From NCBI GenBank assembly GCA_029004655.1, contig JAQVYP010000008.1, forward strand, positions 1 to 22,219: a stretch of 22,219 nt of DNA. Direction: 5' to 3'. This DNA comes from Oscillospiraceae bacterium. Lineage in GTDB: Bacteria > Bacillota > Clostridia > Oscillospirales > Acutalibacteraceae. A program made the translations under genes and the position numbers. Under the pieces are notes generated by a model. The model was given only the letters and a program-made list of their open reading frames with translations. It was not told where the DNA came from and did not search any database. Of the stretch, positions 7,528 to 13,894 are shown in pieces (the first letter of the stretch is position 1; each line of letters begins with the position of its first letter).

Positions 7528-7575
7528 GGTGATGTTTTTCACCCGGCGGAATGCAATATTTACATTCCTCCCACA
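7528..7575 (-). promoter_or_regulatory. Probable L1-binding rRNA mimic in the rplK leader
   Basis: On minus this reads GTGGGAGGAATG, a 9-base loop, CATTCC, then GCCGGGTGAAAAACATCACC. The stem GGAATG/CATTCC is closed by GTG/CAC across a large internal loop. The pieces GTGGGAG and GCCGGTGAAA(U)ACCACC are how the L1 site of 23S rRNA reads in many bacteria, as I recall it, so the match is in both sequence and plan. It would let free L1 repress rplK-rplA. Inferred from resemblance, not tested. Confidence 0.55.
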
Positions 7576-7576
7576 G

Positions 7577-7633
7577 GGCATCGAAAAACACGATGCCGCA
7601 GCCCTCAGGCCGCTTAATAAGCGGAAATACCGC
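7577..7633 (-). other. Additional hairpins between nusG and rplK
   Basis: Two more stems follow the nusG stop. CCGCTT at 7610-7615 pairs with AAGCGG at 7619-7624, and can alternatively be replaced by GCGG/CCGC at 7621-7633. GGCATCG at 7577-7583 pairs with CGATGCC at 7591-7597 over a 7-base loop. Neither has a strong T tail on minus, though the loop of the second reads TGTTTTT. They may help process the mRNA or tune read-through into rplK. Confidence 0.5.
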
Positions 7634-7646
7634 TAATTAACGTGAA

Positions 7647-8177
7647 TTAATCGACCAACTTAAGTTGATCAAGCTCAAGCTCGACAGGTGTTTCTCTGCC
7701 AAACATTGAAATAGTGACGCGAACATAGTTTTTATCCACATTCATTTCGTCAACAATGCCCATGAACCCTTCTAAAGGACCGTCAATAATCTTGACGTTA
7801 TCACCGACCTGATAGGTAACTTCGACGGTGCGCTTTTCAACGCCGAGAGCTGCAACTTCACTATCGGTAAGGGGAACAGGCTTGGATCCCGGACCGACAA
7901 ATCCGGTACACCCGCGCGTATTTCGAACAACATACCATGAATCGTCTGTAACGATCATCTTGATTAGAACATAACCCGGGAAGATCTTGCGCTCGACTTC
8001 TCGAGTTTTATTATCCTCTTTAATTTCGGTAACTGTTTCAGTAGGTACCTTTATTTCAAGAATAAGATCTTGCAAACCGCGGTTTTCAACCATTTTTTCA
8101 AGATCGGTCATGACTTTATTCTCATAACCGGAGTATGTGTGAACGACATACCATTTTGCATCATTAAATTCAGACAT
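7647..8177 (-). CDS. nusG: Transcription termination/antitermination factor NusG
   Basis: NusG (176 residues) binds RNA polymerase and affects pausing, termination and coupling with ribosomes. The NGN domain starts at once with AKWYVVHTYSGYENKV (7-22) and continues through IFPGYVLIKM and VVRNTRGCTGFVGP. The C-terminal KOW domain begins near VKIIDGPLEGFMGIVDEM and runs to the stop. GGAGG lies 8 bases before the ATG. It sits in the usual place between secE and rplK. Confidence 0.97.
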   Translation of the reverse strand: MSEFNDAKWYVVHTYSGYENKVMTDLEKMVENRGLQDLILEIKVPTETVTEIKEDNKTREVERKIFPGYVLIKMIVTDDSWYVVRNTRGCTGFVGPGSKPVPLTDSEVAALGVEKRTVEVTYQVGDNVKIIDGPLEGFMGIVDEMNVDKNYVRVTISMFGRETPVELELDQLKLVD

Positions 8178-8214
8178 CTATTAACCTCCAATGCTTTGTA
8201 ACAACATGTAAGGA

Positions 8215-8913
8215 CTACTTATTGACACCCAAAATGAGGTTAATCAAGTTTCCAAGACCAAAATCAAGAAGCCAGATGAAAGCGCCAACAATCAAGCACA
8301 TTATCAAAACAACAACTGTGTTTTTGACAACAAAGCGTGGTCTCGGCCAAACAATCTTCTTAACTTCGCTCTTGTACTCACGCAAGAAACGAATGATTCG
8401 CTTGGGAATGGTTAACTTTTCGCCTTTTGACGCCATAACCTCAATATAATCAGCAGCAAGTACATAAACGACACCGCTTACGGTAGCAAGCAATAAAGCA
8501 ATTGCGGTTAGGATGACACTGAGTGCGTAAACAGCACCAGTAACATTTTCAAGAGGTCTTGTATCGACAAAAAGCATTGGATTTGAAAGAGCAATAACCA
8601 GCATATAAATACCGGGAATCACTGAAAATGCAATGTTTATAAGGCGAGAACCCTTGAATTTGAAGTTTAAAGCAGCGGTAATAACTGAAACAATTGTCAA
8701 CAAAAAGCAAAAAAGAATATCTGCAGATCTTGCCATTTTTATTGTTTCACCGATTACAGTAGTAATCTTACTGCCTAAAGCAAGTTGAGCACCTATTAAG
8801 GTTACCTCATTGCCGTTGGAAGTGACTGTTGCAAAACTGGTGAAAAACAGAACAATTGCACCTACACTAAAAACTAATGTTAGAATGCGAAAAATATTTC
8901 GTAAAGTCTTCAT
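8215..8913 (-). CDS. secE: SecE with an N-terminal multi-pass membrane extension
   Basis: The C-terminal 60 or so residues are SecE, the small essential subunit that clamps SecY in the protein-export channel. The amphipathic segment and conserved core REYKSEVKKIVWPRP lie at 178-192, followed by one transmembrane helix (about 198-218). What is odd is the first 165 residues. Most bacterial SecE proteins in Firmicutes have 60-75 residues in total, but here four further hydrophobic segments occur (about 8-28, 65-84, 92-113 and 127-153), so the protein is 232 residues long. The reading frame is continuous and GGAGGG precedes the ATG. The rpmG stop TAG overlaps that ribosome site, suggesting coupled translation. 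The role of the extension is unknown. Confidence 0.88.
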   Translation of the reverse strand: MKTLRNIFRILTLVFSVGAIVLFFTSFATVTSNGNEVTLIGAQLALGSKITTVIGETIKMARSADILFCFLLTIVSVITAALNFKFKGSRLINIAFSVIPGIYMLVIALSNPMLFVDTRPLENVTGAVYALSVILTAIALLLATVSGVVYVLAADYIEVMASKGEKLTIPKRIIRFLREYKSEVKKIVWPRPRFVVKNTVVVLIMCLIVGAFIWLLDFGLGNLINLILGVNK

Positions 8914-8926
8914 ACTTTCCGCCCTC

Positions 8927-9076
8927 CTACTTTGTTTCTTTATGAAGTGTATGCTTTTTGCAGAACCTGCAATACTTGTTCATTTCAAGTCTGTCTGGGT
9001 CGTTTTTCTTGTTCTTCATTGTGTTGTAATTGCGCTGCTTGCACTCTGCACAAGCTAATGTGATTTTAACTCTCAT
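8927..9076 (-). CDS. rpmG: 50S ribosomal protein L33, zinc-binding type
   Basis: This short frame encodes 49 residues beginning MRVKITLACAECKQRNY and ending KKHTLHKETK, which is L33 of the large subunit. Cysteines at 9, 12, 36 and 39 form two CxxC pairs, so it is the zinc-binding (C+) paralogue and not the zinc-free form some bacteria use under zinc starvation. GGGAGGTG lies 6 bases before the ATG. The place directly upstream of secE-nusG is the common one in Firmicutes. It is the first gene of the operon starting at the 9280-9308 promoter. Confidence 0.96.
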   Translation of the reverse strand: MRVKITLACAECKQRNYNTMKNKKNDPDRLEMNKYCRFCKKHTLHKETK

Positions 9077-9268
9077 GACGGCACCTCCCGTTTTACGGAA
9101 ATATTTGTGATTTCATGTCGATTAATTCGAATGAAATGACGGCCTCCCTCTCTCCAAGCACTACAAACTGCAATTTCAAACAATACATTGAATGAAAAAG
9201 AAAGCGACCAACCAGTAGTAGTAATGAATAGCTAGGATAGAATCTTTTACAAAAAAAAGACCTTTGCA

Positions 9269-9308
9269 GAGGTGTAGTTATTATAGCACACCTCATTTCA
9301 TCGGTCAA
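9269..9308 (-). promoter_or_regulatory. Promoter of the rpmG-secE-nusG-rplKA operon, with dyad
   Basis: On the minus strand TTGACC (9303-9308) and a perfect TATAAT (9280-9285) are 17 bases apart. A 7-base inverted repeat, GAGGTGT/ACACCTC (9269-9275 and 9288-9294), brackets the -10 box. The leader to rpmG is about 195 bases long, with no other strong feature seen in it. Confidence 0.85.
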
Positions 9309-9322
9309 GTGTTTTTGGAATT

Positions 9323-10183
9323 TTATTCAATTGGGTTAATAGCCACAAAAGAAATTCCTGTTGCGCCCGGTCCTGCGTGCACTCCAACAGTAGATCCGAT
9401 ATTACATAACTCAAATTCATCAGTCTTTATTCTGGGAAATGCAGGTTTAAAGTAATCCATAAATTCATGCATAATTGAAGGCATATGTGTATGGGCAAAG
9501 AATTTTGTGTAATTTTCATTAATACCGTATTTTCCAACTAACTTCAGTATTGATTCATTAGCGCGCTTTTGCCCGCGCTGCTTTCCAATAACCTCAACAA
9601 GTCCATCTTTAATGGTTATGATGGGTTTGAAATTTAACATAGCACCGATAAATGCAGTTCCGGGTGAAAGCCTCCCACCCATTTGCAGATATTTAAGGTT
9701 GCCGATTGAGGCAAGGAGAACGACTCTCTCTTTAAGTTGCTCGATTTCTTCGAAAATTTCTTTTGCAGTTTTACCGGCATCACGCATTTTAACAGCTTCC
9801 ATTACAAGAAGTCCTAGAGCAAATGTGACTGTTCTTGAATCACATATATAAATATTTTCACATCCCATTTGGTTTTTAACCATAACAGATGTGTTGTAAA
9901 CTCCGCTCATATTGCTGGATATATGTATCGCAACTACATCGTCGCCCTGGTCAATACTTTTTTTAAAAATGCCTTCGATGACAGCAGGAGAGGGCTGAGC
10001 GGTCTTGGGTAATTCAGTTGAAAGCTCTAGCAGTTCATAAAATTGTTCTATAGATAGTTCCTCTCTCGGAATGAAAGAACGCTCTCCAAAAATTATATTA
10101 AGAGGAATTATACCAATATTATTATTATCTATATAGTTATAATCCAAGTCGCTACTGCTATCAGTAATGATTTTTATTGCCAT
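9323..10183 (-). CDS. DegV family fatty-acid-binding protein
   Basis: DegV (FakB-like) proteins bind a fatty acid in a two-domain fold. In several Firmicutes a FakB member presents the fatty acid to the kinase FakA. The 286-residue length is standard. Visible marks are the opening IKIITDSSSDLDYN (3-16), the TAQPSPAVIEGIF segment (about 61-73), ISSNMSGVYNTS and CDSRTVTFALGLLV, and a C-terminal VHAGPGATGISFV. AAGGAGG lies 12 bases before the ATG. Its stop is only 15 bases from the -35 box of the rpmG operon, with no terminator between, so read-through is possible. No FakA gene is in the window. Confidence 0.93.
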   Translation of the reverse strand: MAIKIITDSSSDLDYNYIDNNNIGIIPLNIIFGERSFIPREELSIEQFYELLELSTELPKTAQPSPAVIEGIFKKSIDQGDDVVAIHISSNMSGVYNTSVMVKNQMGCENIYICDSRTVTFALGLLVMEAVKMRDAGKTAKEIFEEIEQLKERVVLLASIGNLKYLQMGGRLSPGTAFIGAMLNFKPIITIKDGLVEVIGKQRGQKRANESILKLVGKYGINENYTKFFAHTHMPSIMHEFMDYFKPAFPRIKTDEFELCNIGSTVGVHAGPGATGISFVAINPIE

Positions 10184-10253
10184 TGAGTACTCCGTCCTCC
10201 TTATTGAAAAGGAATATCTTATTAGAATAAATCGAGATTTAACCTAAAAATAA

Positions 10254-10282
10254 ATACTATCAAAAACGATAGATTAAGTCAA
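10254..10282 (-). promoter_or_regulatory. Promoter of the degV family gene
   Basis: On minus TTGACT (10277-10282) and TAGTAT (10254-10259) are 17 bases apart. The spacer holds a small hairpin (CTATC/GATAG) followed by a T-rich stretch that could also act as a weak terminator for rlmH. Confidence 0.65.
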
Positions 10283-10289
10283 CACTAAG

Positions 10290-10772
10290 TTATTTATGGT
10301 AAGAACTACCTTCAATAATTTTAAAGGAACGATATATTTGTTCCAAGAGCATAACACGCGCCAGCTGGTGAGGAAATGTCATGGGTGACATCGAAAGCTT
10401 AAAATGGGAAATGTCTTTAACTTTTTTAGACAATCCATAAGATCCACCTATTACAAAGCATATGTTTGAGAAGCTGCCCACGGCGGAGAACTCTATTTTT
10501 TCTGCAAGCTCGGTGCTGGAAAGCAATTTGCCCTCGATGCACATTGAGACGAGCATTGCGCCTGTTGGAATTTTGCCGAGAATCTTCTTTCCCTCTTTTT
10601 CGATGGCATTTTGAAGTTGTAAGGGGGAGGGCTTTTCGGGGATTTTTTCGGGATCAAGCTCAACGATTGTCAAAGAGCAATAGCCTGAAAGACGTTTGAT
10701 ATATTCGCTGCAGGCATCTCGCAAATAATTTTCCTTAAGACGTCCTACTGATACAATAGTGACTTTTTGCAT
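10290..10772 (-). CDS. rlmH: 23S rRNA (pseudouridine1915-N3)-methyltransferase RlmH
   Basis: RlmH methylates pseudouridine 1915 in helix 69 of 23S rRNA in assembled 70S ribosomes, using S-adenosylmethionine. The start MQKVTIVSVGRLKENYL gives 160 residues, matching the family. The Met four codons earlier sits on top of the only AAGGAA, so the inner ATG is preferred. The SPOUT trefoil-knot segments are visible: CFVIGGSYGLSKKV, then LSMSPMTFPHQLARVMLLEQIYRSFKI, ending in the typical GSSYHK. It lies downstream of walJ on the same strand, a neighbourhood common in Firmicutes. Confidence 0.95.
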   Translation of the reverse strand: MQKVTIVSVGRLKENYLRDACSEYIKRLSGYCSLTIVELDPEKIPEKPSPLQLQNAIEKEGKKILGKIPTGAMLVSMCIEGKLLSSTELAEKIEFSAVGSFSNICFVIGGSYGLSKKVKDISHFKLSMSPMTFPHQLARVMLLEQIYRSFKIIEGSSYHK

Positions 10773-10831
10773 AATAATCACCATTTCCTTTTAGACACAA
10801 AAATCCATAAAATTTCAACCAATATAACGAT

Positions 10832-10885
10832 TATTAAGGCATGTGCCGTTGTTGCCGCTTGTCGACGAGCGGTACGCCTTTAATA
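10832..10885. repeat. Imperfect palindrome between walJ and rlmH
   Basis: TATTAAGGC at 10832-10840 pairs with GCCTTTAATA at 10876-10885 (one bulge). Inside, CCGCTTGTCGACGAGCGG forms a near-perfect hairpin. It fills most of the 142-base gap. It could be a mobile palindromic repeat, an RNA processing site or a weak terminator of walJ; a T tail is present only on the plus strand. Confidence 0.5.
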
Positions 10886-10914
10886 TTTTTAGCGTGATTT
10901 TCCACACTAATCCT

Positions 10915-11703
10915 CTAACAAATAATCATTTTGCTGCCACAAGGAGACGCAATATGTAGTAAGTAATCACTGTCTTCGATCATACCGTTGTCAATCAGAG
11001 AAGCACGCGCGGTTGCACGAACAATTTCAGGGTGATTATTTTCACGACTGAGGTGAGACAACACAATTCTGGTTGCTCCGTTGCTAATAAGGCCGGGAAG
11101 TTCGATTGCACATGAGGCATTCGATAAATGACCGTTATCACTCAAAATTCTTCTTTTTAAAACATAGGGGTAAGGGCCGTTCTCCAACATCATAACATCA
11201 TGATTAGACTCCAACATTACGATATTACAACCGTTTAGCGCATTTCGCACTTCATCAGTAATAACTCCCAAATCGGTGCAGACAACTGATTTAATTCCGT
11301 CAGGGAGAGTAATTGTATATCCGCTGGATCCTACACAATCGTGAAGAGTAGAAAACCTTGACACAACCATATTGTTAATATCAATAGCATTTTCACCAAT
11401 GATATTGATATTAGTCGTAGGACATATTTTGTCCGATGATTCTAAGGTTGCGGCAGTTGCGGCAGAAGCATAGATCGGTATATCCCAGTTTTTTGAGATG
11501 GTTTTCAAACCAGAAATATGATCTGAATGTTCATGTGTAATAAAAATAGCTTTTATTTCATTGCGGTCAACACCGATTTGTTCAAGAGCCAAGTTGATTC
11601 TTTTGGCGCTAACACCCACATCAATCAAGATTCCGCCCGAACCGGTACCTATATATGTACAATTTCCGCTACTTCCACTAAAAAGCGTACAAAATCGAGC
11701 CAT
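10915..11703 (-). CDS. walJ: MBL-fold metallohydrolase, WalJ (YycJ) family
   Basis: This 262-residue metallo-beta-lactamase-fold protein matches the WalJ/YycJ family, which in Firmicutes often sits with the walRK system and has been linked to coordination of cell division and DNA replication. Its start, FCTLFSGSSGNCTYIGTG (4-21), is characteristic. The metal-binding motif THEHSDH lies at about 56-62, with further ligands likely in CTDLG and LESNHD and a late LSHLS. AAGGAGAAAG precedes the ATG. walRK is not in the window. The exact substrate is not established; nuclease-like activity is one possibility. Confidence 0.9.
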   Translation of the reverse strand: MARFCTLFSGSSGNCTYIGTGSGGILIDVGVSAKRINLALEQIGVDRNEIKAIFITHEHSDHISGLKTISKNWDIPIYASAATAATLESSDKICPTTNINIIGENAIDINNMVVSRFSTLHDCVGSSGYTITLPDGIKSVVCTDLGVITDEVRNALNGCNIVMLESNHDVMMLENGPYPYVLKRRILSDNGHLSNASCAIELPGLISNGATRIVLSHLSRENNHPEIVRATARASLIDNGMIEDSDYLLHIASPCGSKMIIC

Positions 11704-11743
11704 AGGCTTTCTCCTTTTTTAATAACAGCAAAACTCCGCATGC

Positions 11744-11821
11744 TCTTGACCGTTCCAAACGGATTGTAGCAAACTTTCGTTAACCTCAAAATTAAGTGTA
11801 GGGAACAGTCTTGACTGTTCC
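11744..11821. repeat. Paired 13-base repeats upstream of walJ
   Basis: TCTTGACCGTTCC (11744-11756) and TCTTGACTGTTCC (11809-11821) differ at one base and stand 65 bases apart. The second also forms a hairpin with GGAACAGTC just before it. A possible walJ promoter (TTTGAG, 16 bases, TACAAT on minus; 11763-11790) lies between them. The function, if any, is unknown; the spacing suggests operator sites. Confidence 0.4.
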
Positions 11822-11862
11822 GAAACAAGAGTTATGAAATTATTTATTAATAATACAAAACT

Positions 11863-11884
11863 AGGGTTGCCCATTGGCAACCCT
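11863..11884 (-). terminator. Terminator after murA
   Basis: The arms AGGGTTGCC and GGCAACCCT are perfectly complementary with a 4-base loop. On minus the stem is followed by AGTTTTGTATT. It stands 7 bases after the murA stop. Confidence 0.85.
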
Positions 11885-11890
11885 GAAGAT

Positions 11891-13180
11891 TTATAGAGCA
11901 GCTTTTCGAAGATTAGAATCCGCAGTTCTGACACGTTTTATGTCAGCCCCTAAAGCACCTAGCTTTTCTACAATATCCTCATAGCCTCTGTCAATATATT
12001 CAATATTATCAACTTCAGTAGTGCCGTTTGCAACAAGTCCGGCAATTATCATAGCGGCACCGGCGCGTAAATCACTTGCATGTACAGGTGCAGAGCTTAA
12101 CATTTCTACGCCGGTTACAACTGCAAAACGTCCATCTACTTTAATTTTAGCACCCATAAGAGTTAATTGATCAACATATCTAAAACGATTGTCCCAAACA
12201 CCCTCAGTGACGGTGCTTACTCCGTCAGCAATAGCCAAAAGAGTTGTCATCTGTGGCTGCATATCAGTTGGAAAACTAGGGTGTGGCATTGTAAGAACAC
12301 TACATGACTTGGGACGATTTGGATTTGAACGAATCATAATTGAATCATCAAATTCTTCAATCAGCGCGCCTGTTTCAATAAGCTTTGCAGTTATTGACTC
12401 TAAATGTTTAGGAATAACATTTTTAACAAGAACTTCGCCTTTGGTTGCAACAGCAGCAATCATGTAAGTTCCTGCTTCAATCTGGTCGGGTATAATGCTA
12501 TAAGTAGTTCCGTGAAGCGTCTTAACTCCACGAATTTTAATAACATCTGTGCCGGCTCCCATAATATTGGCGCCCATAGAATTTAAAAAGTTTGCCAAAT
12601 CAACAATATGAGGTTCCTTAGCGGAATTTTCAATAATAGTAAGACCGGTTGCTTTAACAGCGGCAAGCATAATATTTACTGTTGCACCAACTGAAACTTT
12701 ATCAAGAAAGATTGAACTGCCTGTGAGTGTTTCCGCACGAGCATCAACCATTCCGTTGTCAATAATAACTTTAGCCCCAAGTGCTTCGAAGCCTTTAATG
12801 TGTTGATCAATAGGGCGGACACCAAAATCACATCCACCTGGAGGCGCAACTCTTGCTTTTTTGAAACGGCCAAGCATTGCACCAATAAAATAGCTGCTGG
12901 CTCTCATTCCGGATGTCATAGAAGAGGGAAGTACAAAAGAGTTGATATGTGATGGGTCTATTTCCACAGTTGATTTATCTATAACCTTAATACTAGCGCC
13001 AAGGTCATATAATATTCTTATTATTGCATTAACATCTGATATACATGGTATATTTTCAATACGACAAATACCATCTGAGAGCATAACCGCAGGTATAATT
13101 GCAACAGCAGCATTTTTTGCTCCACTTATTGTAACTTCACCGCGTAATATATGTCCACCATTAATTATAATCTTTTCCAA
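11891..13180 (-). CDS. murA: UDP-N-acetylglucosamine 1-carboxyvinyltransferase
   Basis: MurA transfers enolpyruvate from phosphoenolpyruvate to UDP-GlcNAc, the first committed step of peptidoglycan synthesis, in the cytoplasm; it is the target of fosfomycin. I place the start at a TTG (13180), giving 429 residues beginning MEKIIINGG. GGGAG lies 10 bases upstream, and the family starts at this point. The earlier in-frame TTG and ATG have no ribosome site. Lys22-Asn23 of the GAKNA motif, the MTSGMRASSYFIGAMLGR segment and the fosfomycin-sensitive Cys117 in PPGGCDFGVRPIDQH are all present. It has its own promoter at 13313-13341 and terminator at 11863-11884. Firmicutes often have two MurA paralogues; which one this is cannot be told here. 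Confidence 0.95.
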   Translation of the reverse strand: MEKIIINGGHILRGEVTISGAKNAAVAIIPAVMLSDGICRIENIPCISDVNAIIRILYDLGASIKVIDKSTVEIDPSHINSFVLPSSMTSGMRASSYFIGAMLGRFKKARVAPPGGCDFGVRPIDQHIKGFEALGAKVIIDNGMVDARAETLTGSSIFLDKVSVGATVNIMLAAVKATGLTIIENSAKEPHIVDLANFLNSMGANIMGAGTDVIKIRGVKTLHGTTYSIIPDQIEAGTYMIAAVATKGEVLVKNVIPKHLESITAKLIETGALIEEFDDSIMIRSNPNRPKSCSVLTMPHPSFPTDMQPQMTTLLAIADGVSTVTEGVWDNRFRYVDQLTLMGAKIKVDGRFAVVTGVEMLSSAPVHASDLRAGAAMIIAGLVANGTTEVDNIEYIDRGYEDIVEKLGALGADIKRVRTADSNLRKAAL

Positions 13181-13312
13181 AATAAAGGCACTCCCAATGA
13201 TGATTTTTTTCTTCATAATTAGTATTGCCAACTATAATGCAACGAGCAAAAATAGCAAAACAATTAAGCTGCTAAATAATTCAAAATAATAATTCAAATA
13301 ACACCAAAATGT

Positions 13313-13341
13313 ATTATACATATATTTAGTGCTCTTGTCAA
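13313..13341 (-). promoter_or_regulatory. Consensus sigma-A promoter of murA
   Basis: On minus TTGACA (13336-13341) and TATAAT (13313-13318) are both perfect and 17 bases apart. The leader to the murA start is about 125 bases. Confidence 0.9.
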
Positions 13342-13349
13342 ACATATAC

Positions 13350-13415
13350 TTTGATATACAACTAAAAAGTGCTATGAATATTTTGGAAAATTTTCAATAA
13401 TAACGGTATATCAAA
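13350..13415. repeat. 10-base inverted repeat upstream of the murA promoter
   Basis: TTTGATATAC (13350-13359) and GTATATCAAA (13406-13415) are exact reverse complements separated by 46 bases. The block lies just upstream of the murA -35 box and includes the palindrome GAAAATTTTC. It could be an operator pair, but the region is very AT-rich, so chance is possible. Confidence 0.35.
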
Positions 13416-13587
13416 ATTTAGTTTAACGAGCAAAATATTTAAAGATTTAGAACAATTATTTTATGTAATTTGAGTTTATGAAAAGGATGAAAGACCAATC
13501 AGTTCAACAGATGGAATTTCGACAAAGTGGAAGTTCCTCATCAAAAATGAATGATGTGTTCTATCTTGGAAGCGTCATATAAATAGT

Positions 13588-13670
13588 GGGAATATCTAAA
13601 AACCTGACGAATGTTAGATTTGAGGAAAAAGACGCACCAAGATGTTGGGCGGATTGTTTTAGAGATTCCC
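13588..13670 (+). repeat. Structured palindromic element, murA-iorA interval
   Basis: The arms GGGAATATCTAAAA (13588-13601) and TTTTAGAGATTCCC (13657-13670) pair at 13 of 14 positions. Inside lies a smaller hairpin, CCAA-GATG-TTGG (13638-13649). The 13-base string TCTAAAAACCTGA at its start recurs exactly in the element at 21053-21117, also as the end of a left arm. The region is not covered by a credible gene. It may be a relic of a mobile element or a structured RNA. Confidence 0.55.
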
Positions 13671-13680
13671 TTAATTAACA

Positions 13681-13716
13681 GGTCGCTATATTTTAAATAT
13701 TGCGACCGATTTTTGT
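13681..13716 (+). terminator. Plus-strand terminator not tied to a known gene
   Basis: GGTCGC (13681-13686) pairs with GCGACC (13702-13707), extended inside by an A-T stem after one mismatch, and is followed by GATTTTTGTT. murA is transcribed leftward away from here and iorA starts after it. It therefore ends some other rightward transcript, probably one covering 13588-13670. Confidence 0.75.
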
Positions 13717-13744
13717 TGAAAAAAGTAAACAAAAATGATATGAT
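13716..13744 (+). promoter_or_regulatory. Promoter of the iorAB-paaK-ACT operon
   Basis: TTGAAA (13716-13721) and TATGAT (13739-13744) are 17 bases apart. Transcription would start near 13751, leaving a leader of about 145 bases. Confidence 0.75.
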
Positions 13745-13750
13745 ATTAAT

Positions 13751-13821
13751 TTAAGAAGTACTTAAGTGTGAAAACTCACATTGATACTTCGTTAGCGCAG
13801 ATTAAACTGCTGATGAAGTAT
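13751..13821 (+). promoter_or_regulatory. Structured leader of iorA
   Basis: Three hairpins follow the predicted transcription start: TTAAG/CTTAA (13751-13765), TGTGA/TCACA (13767-13780), and a larger one joining ATACTTC (13784-13790) to GAAGTAT (13815-13821) with GCAG/CTGC inside. It lacks a T-box signature and a T-rich terminator tail, and I recognise no riboswitch class. The region from 13822 to the ATG is AT-rich with no feature beyond a possible second -10 (TATAAT). Confidence 0.45.
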
Positions 13822-13894
13822 TAATAAATTTGTTTATAATGATATAGTTATAGATTTATAAAGCATAGAAATTTGAAAGGATGTATCTATTAAT

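Noticed and set aside
7498..7581. N-terminal extension of L11 by 28 residues
   Set aside because: It falls in the structured leader with the L1-like site; the family start and GGAGGTG point to 7497.
11719..11934. 71-codon frame on minus overlapping the murA end
   Set aside because: It overlaps the 3' end of murA and its terminator in another frame and has no ribosome site.
13487..13678. A 64-codon frame on plus interrupted by one TAA, next to the terminator, ending in CWADCFRDSLN
   Set aside because: There is no ribosome site at a suitable distance, an internal stop, and the second half overlaps a folded palindrome, so coding is doubtful. It could be a decayed piece of a mobile element, and a protein search of both halves would settle this.
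13541..13732. 63-codon open frame on the minus strand in the murA-iorA interval
   Set aside because: It runs through the palindrome and the terminator in antisense, has no ribosome site, and shows no family resemblance.
13751..13894. T-box or other known riboswitch before iorA
   Set aside because: No AGGGTGG-type T-box sequence, no terminator with T run and no class-specific core were found.
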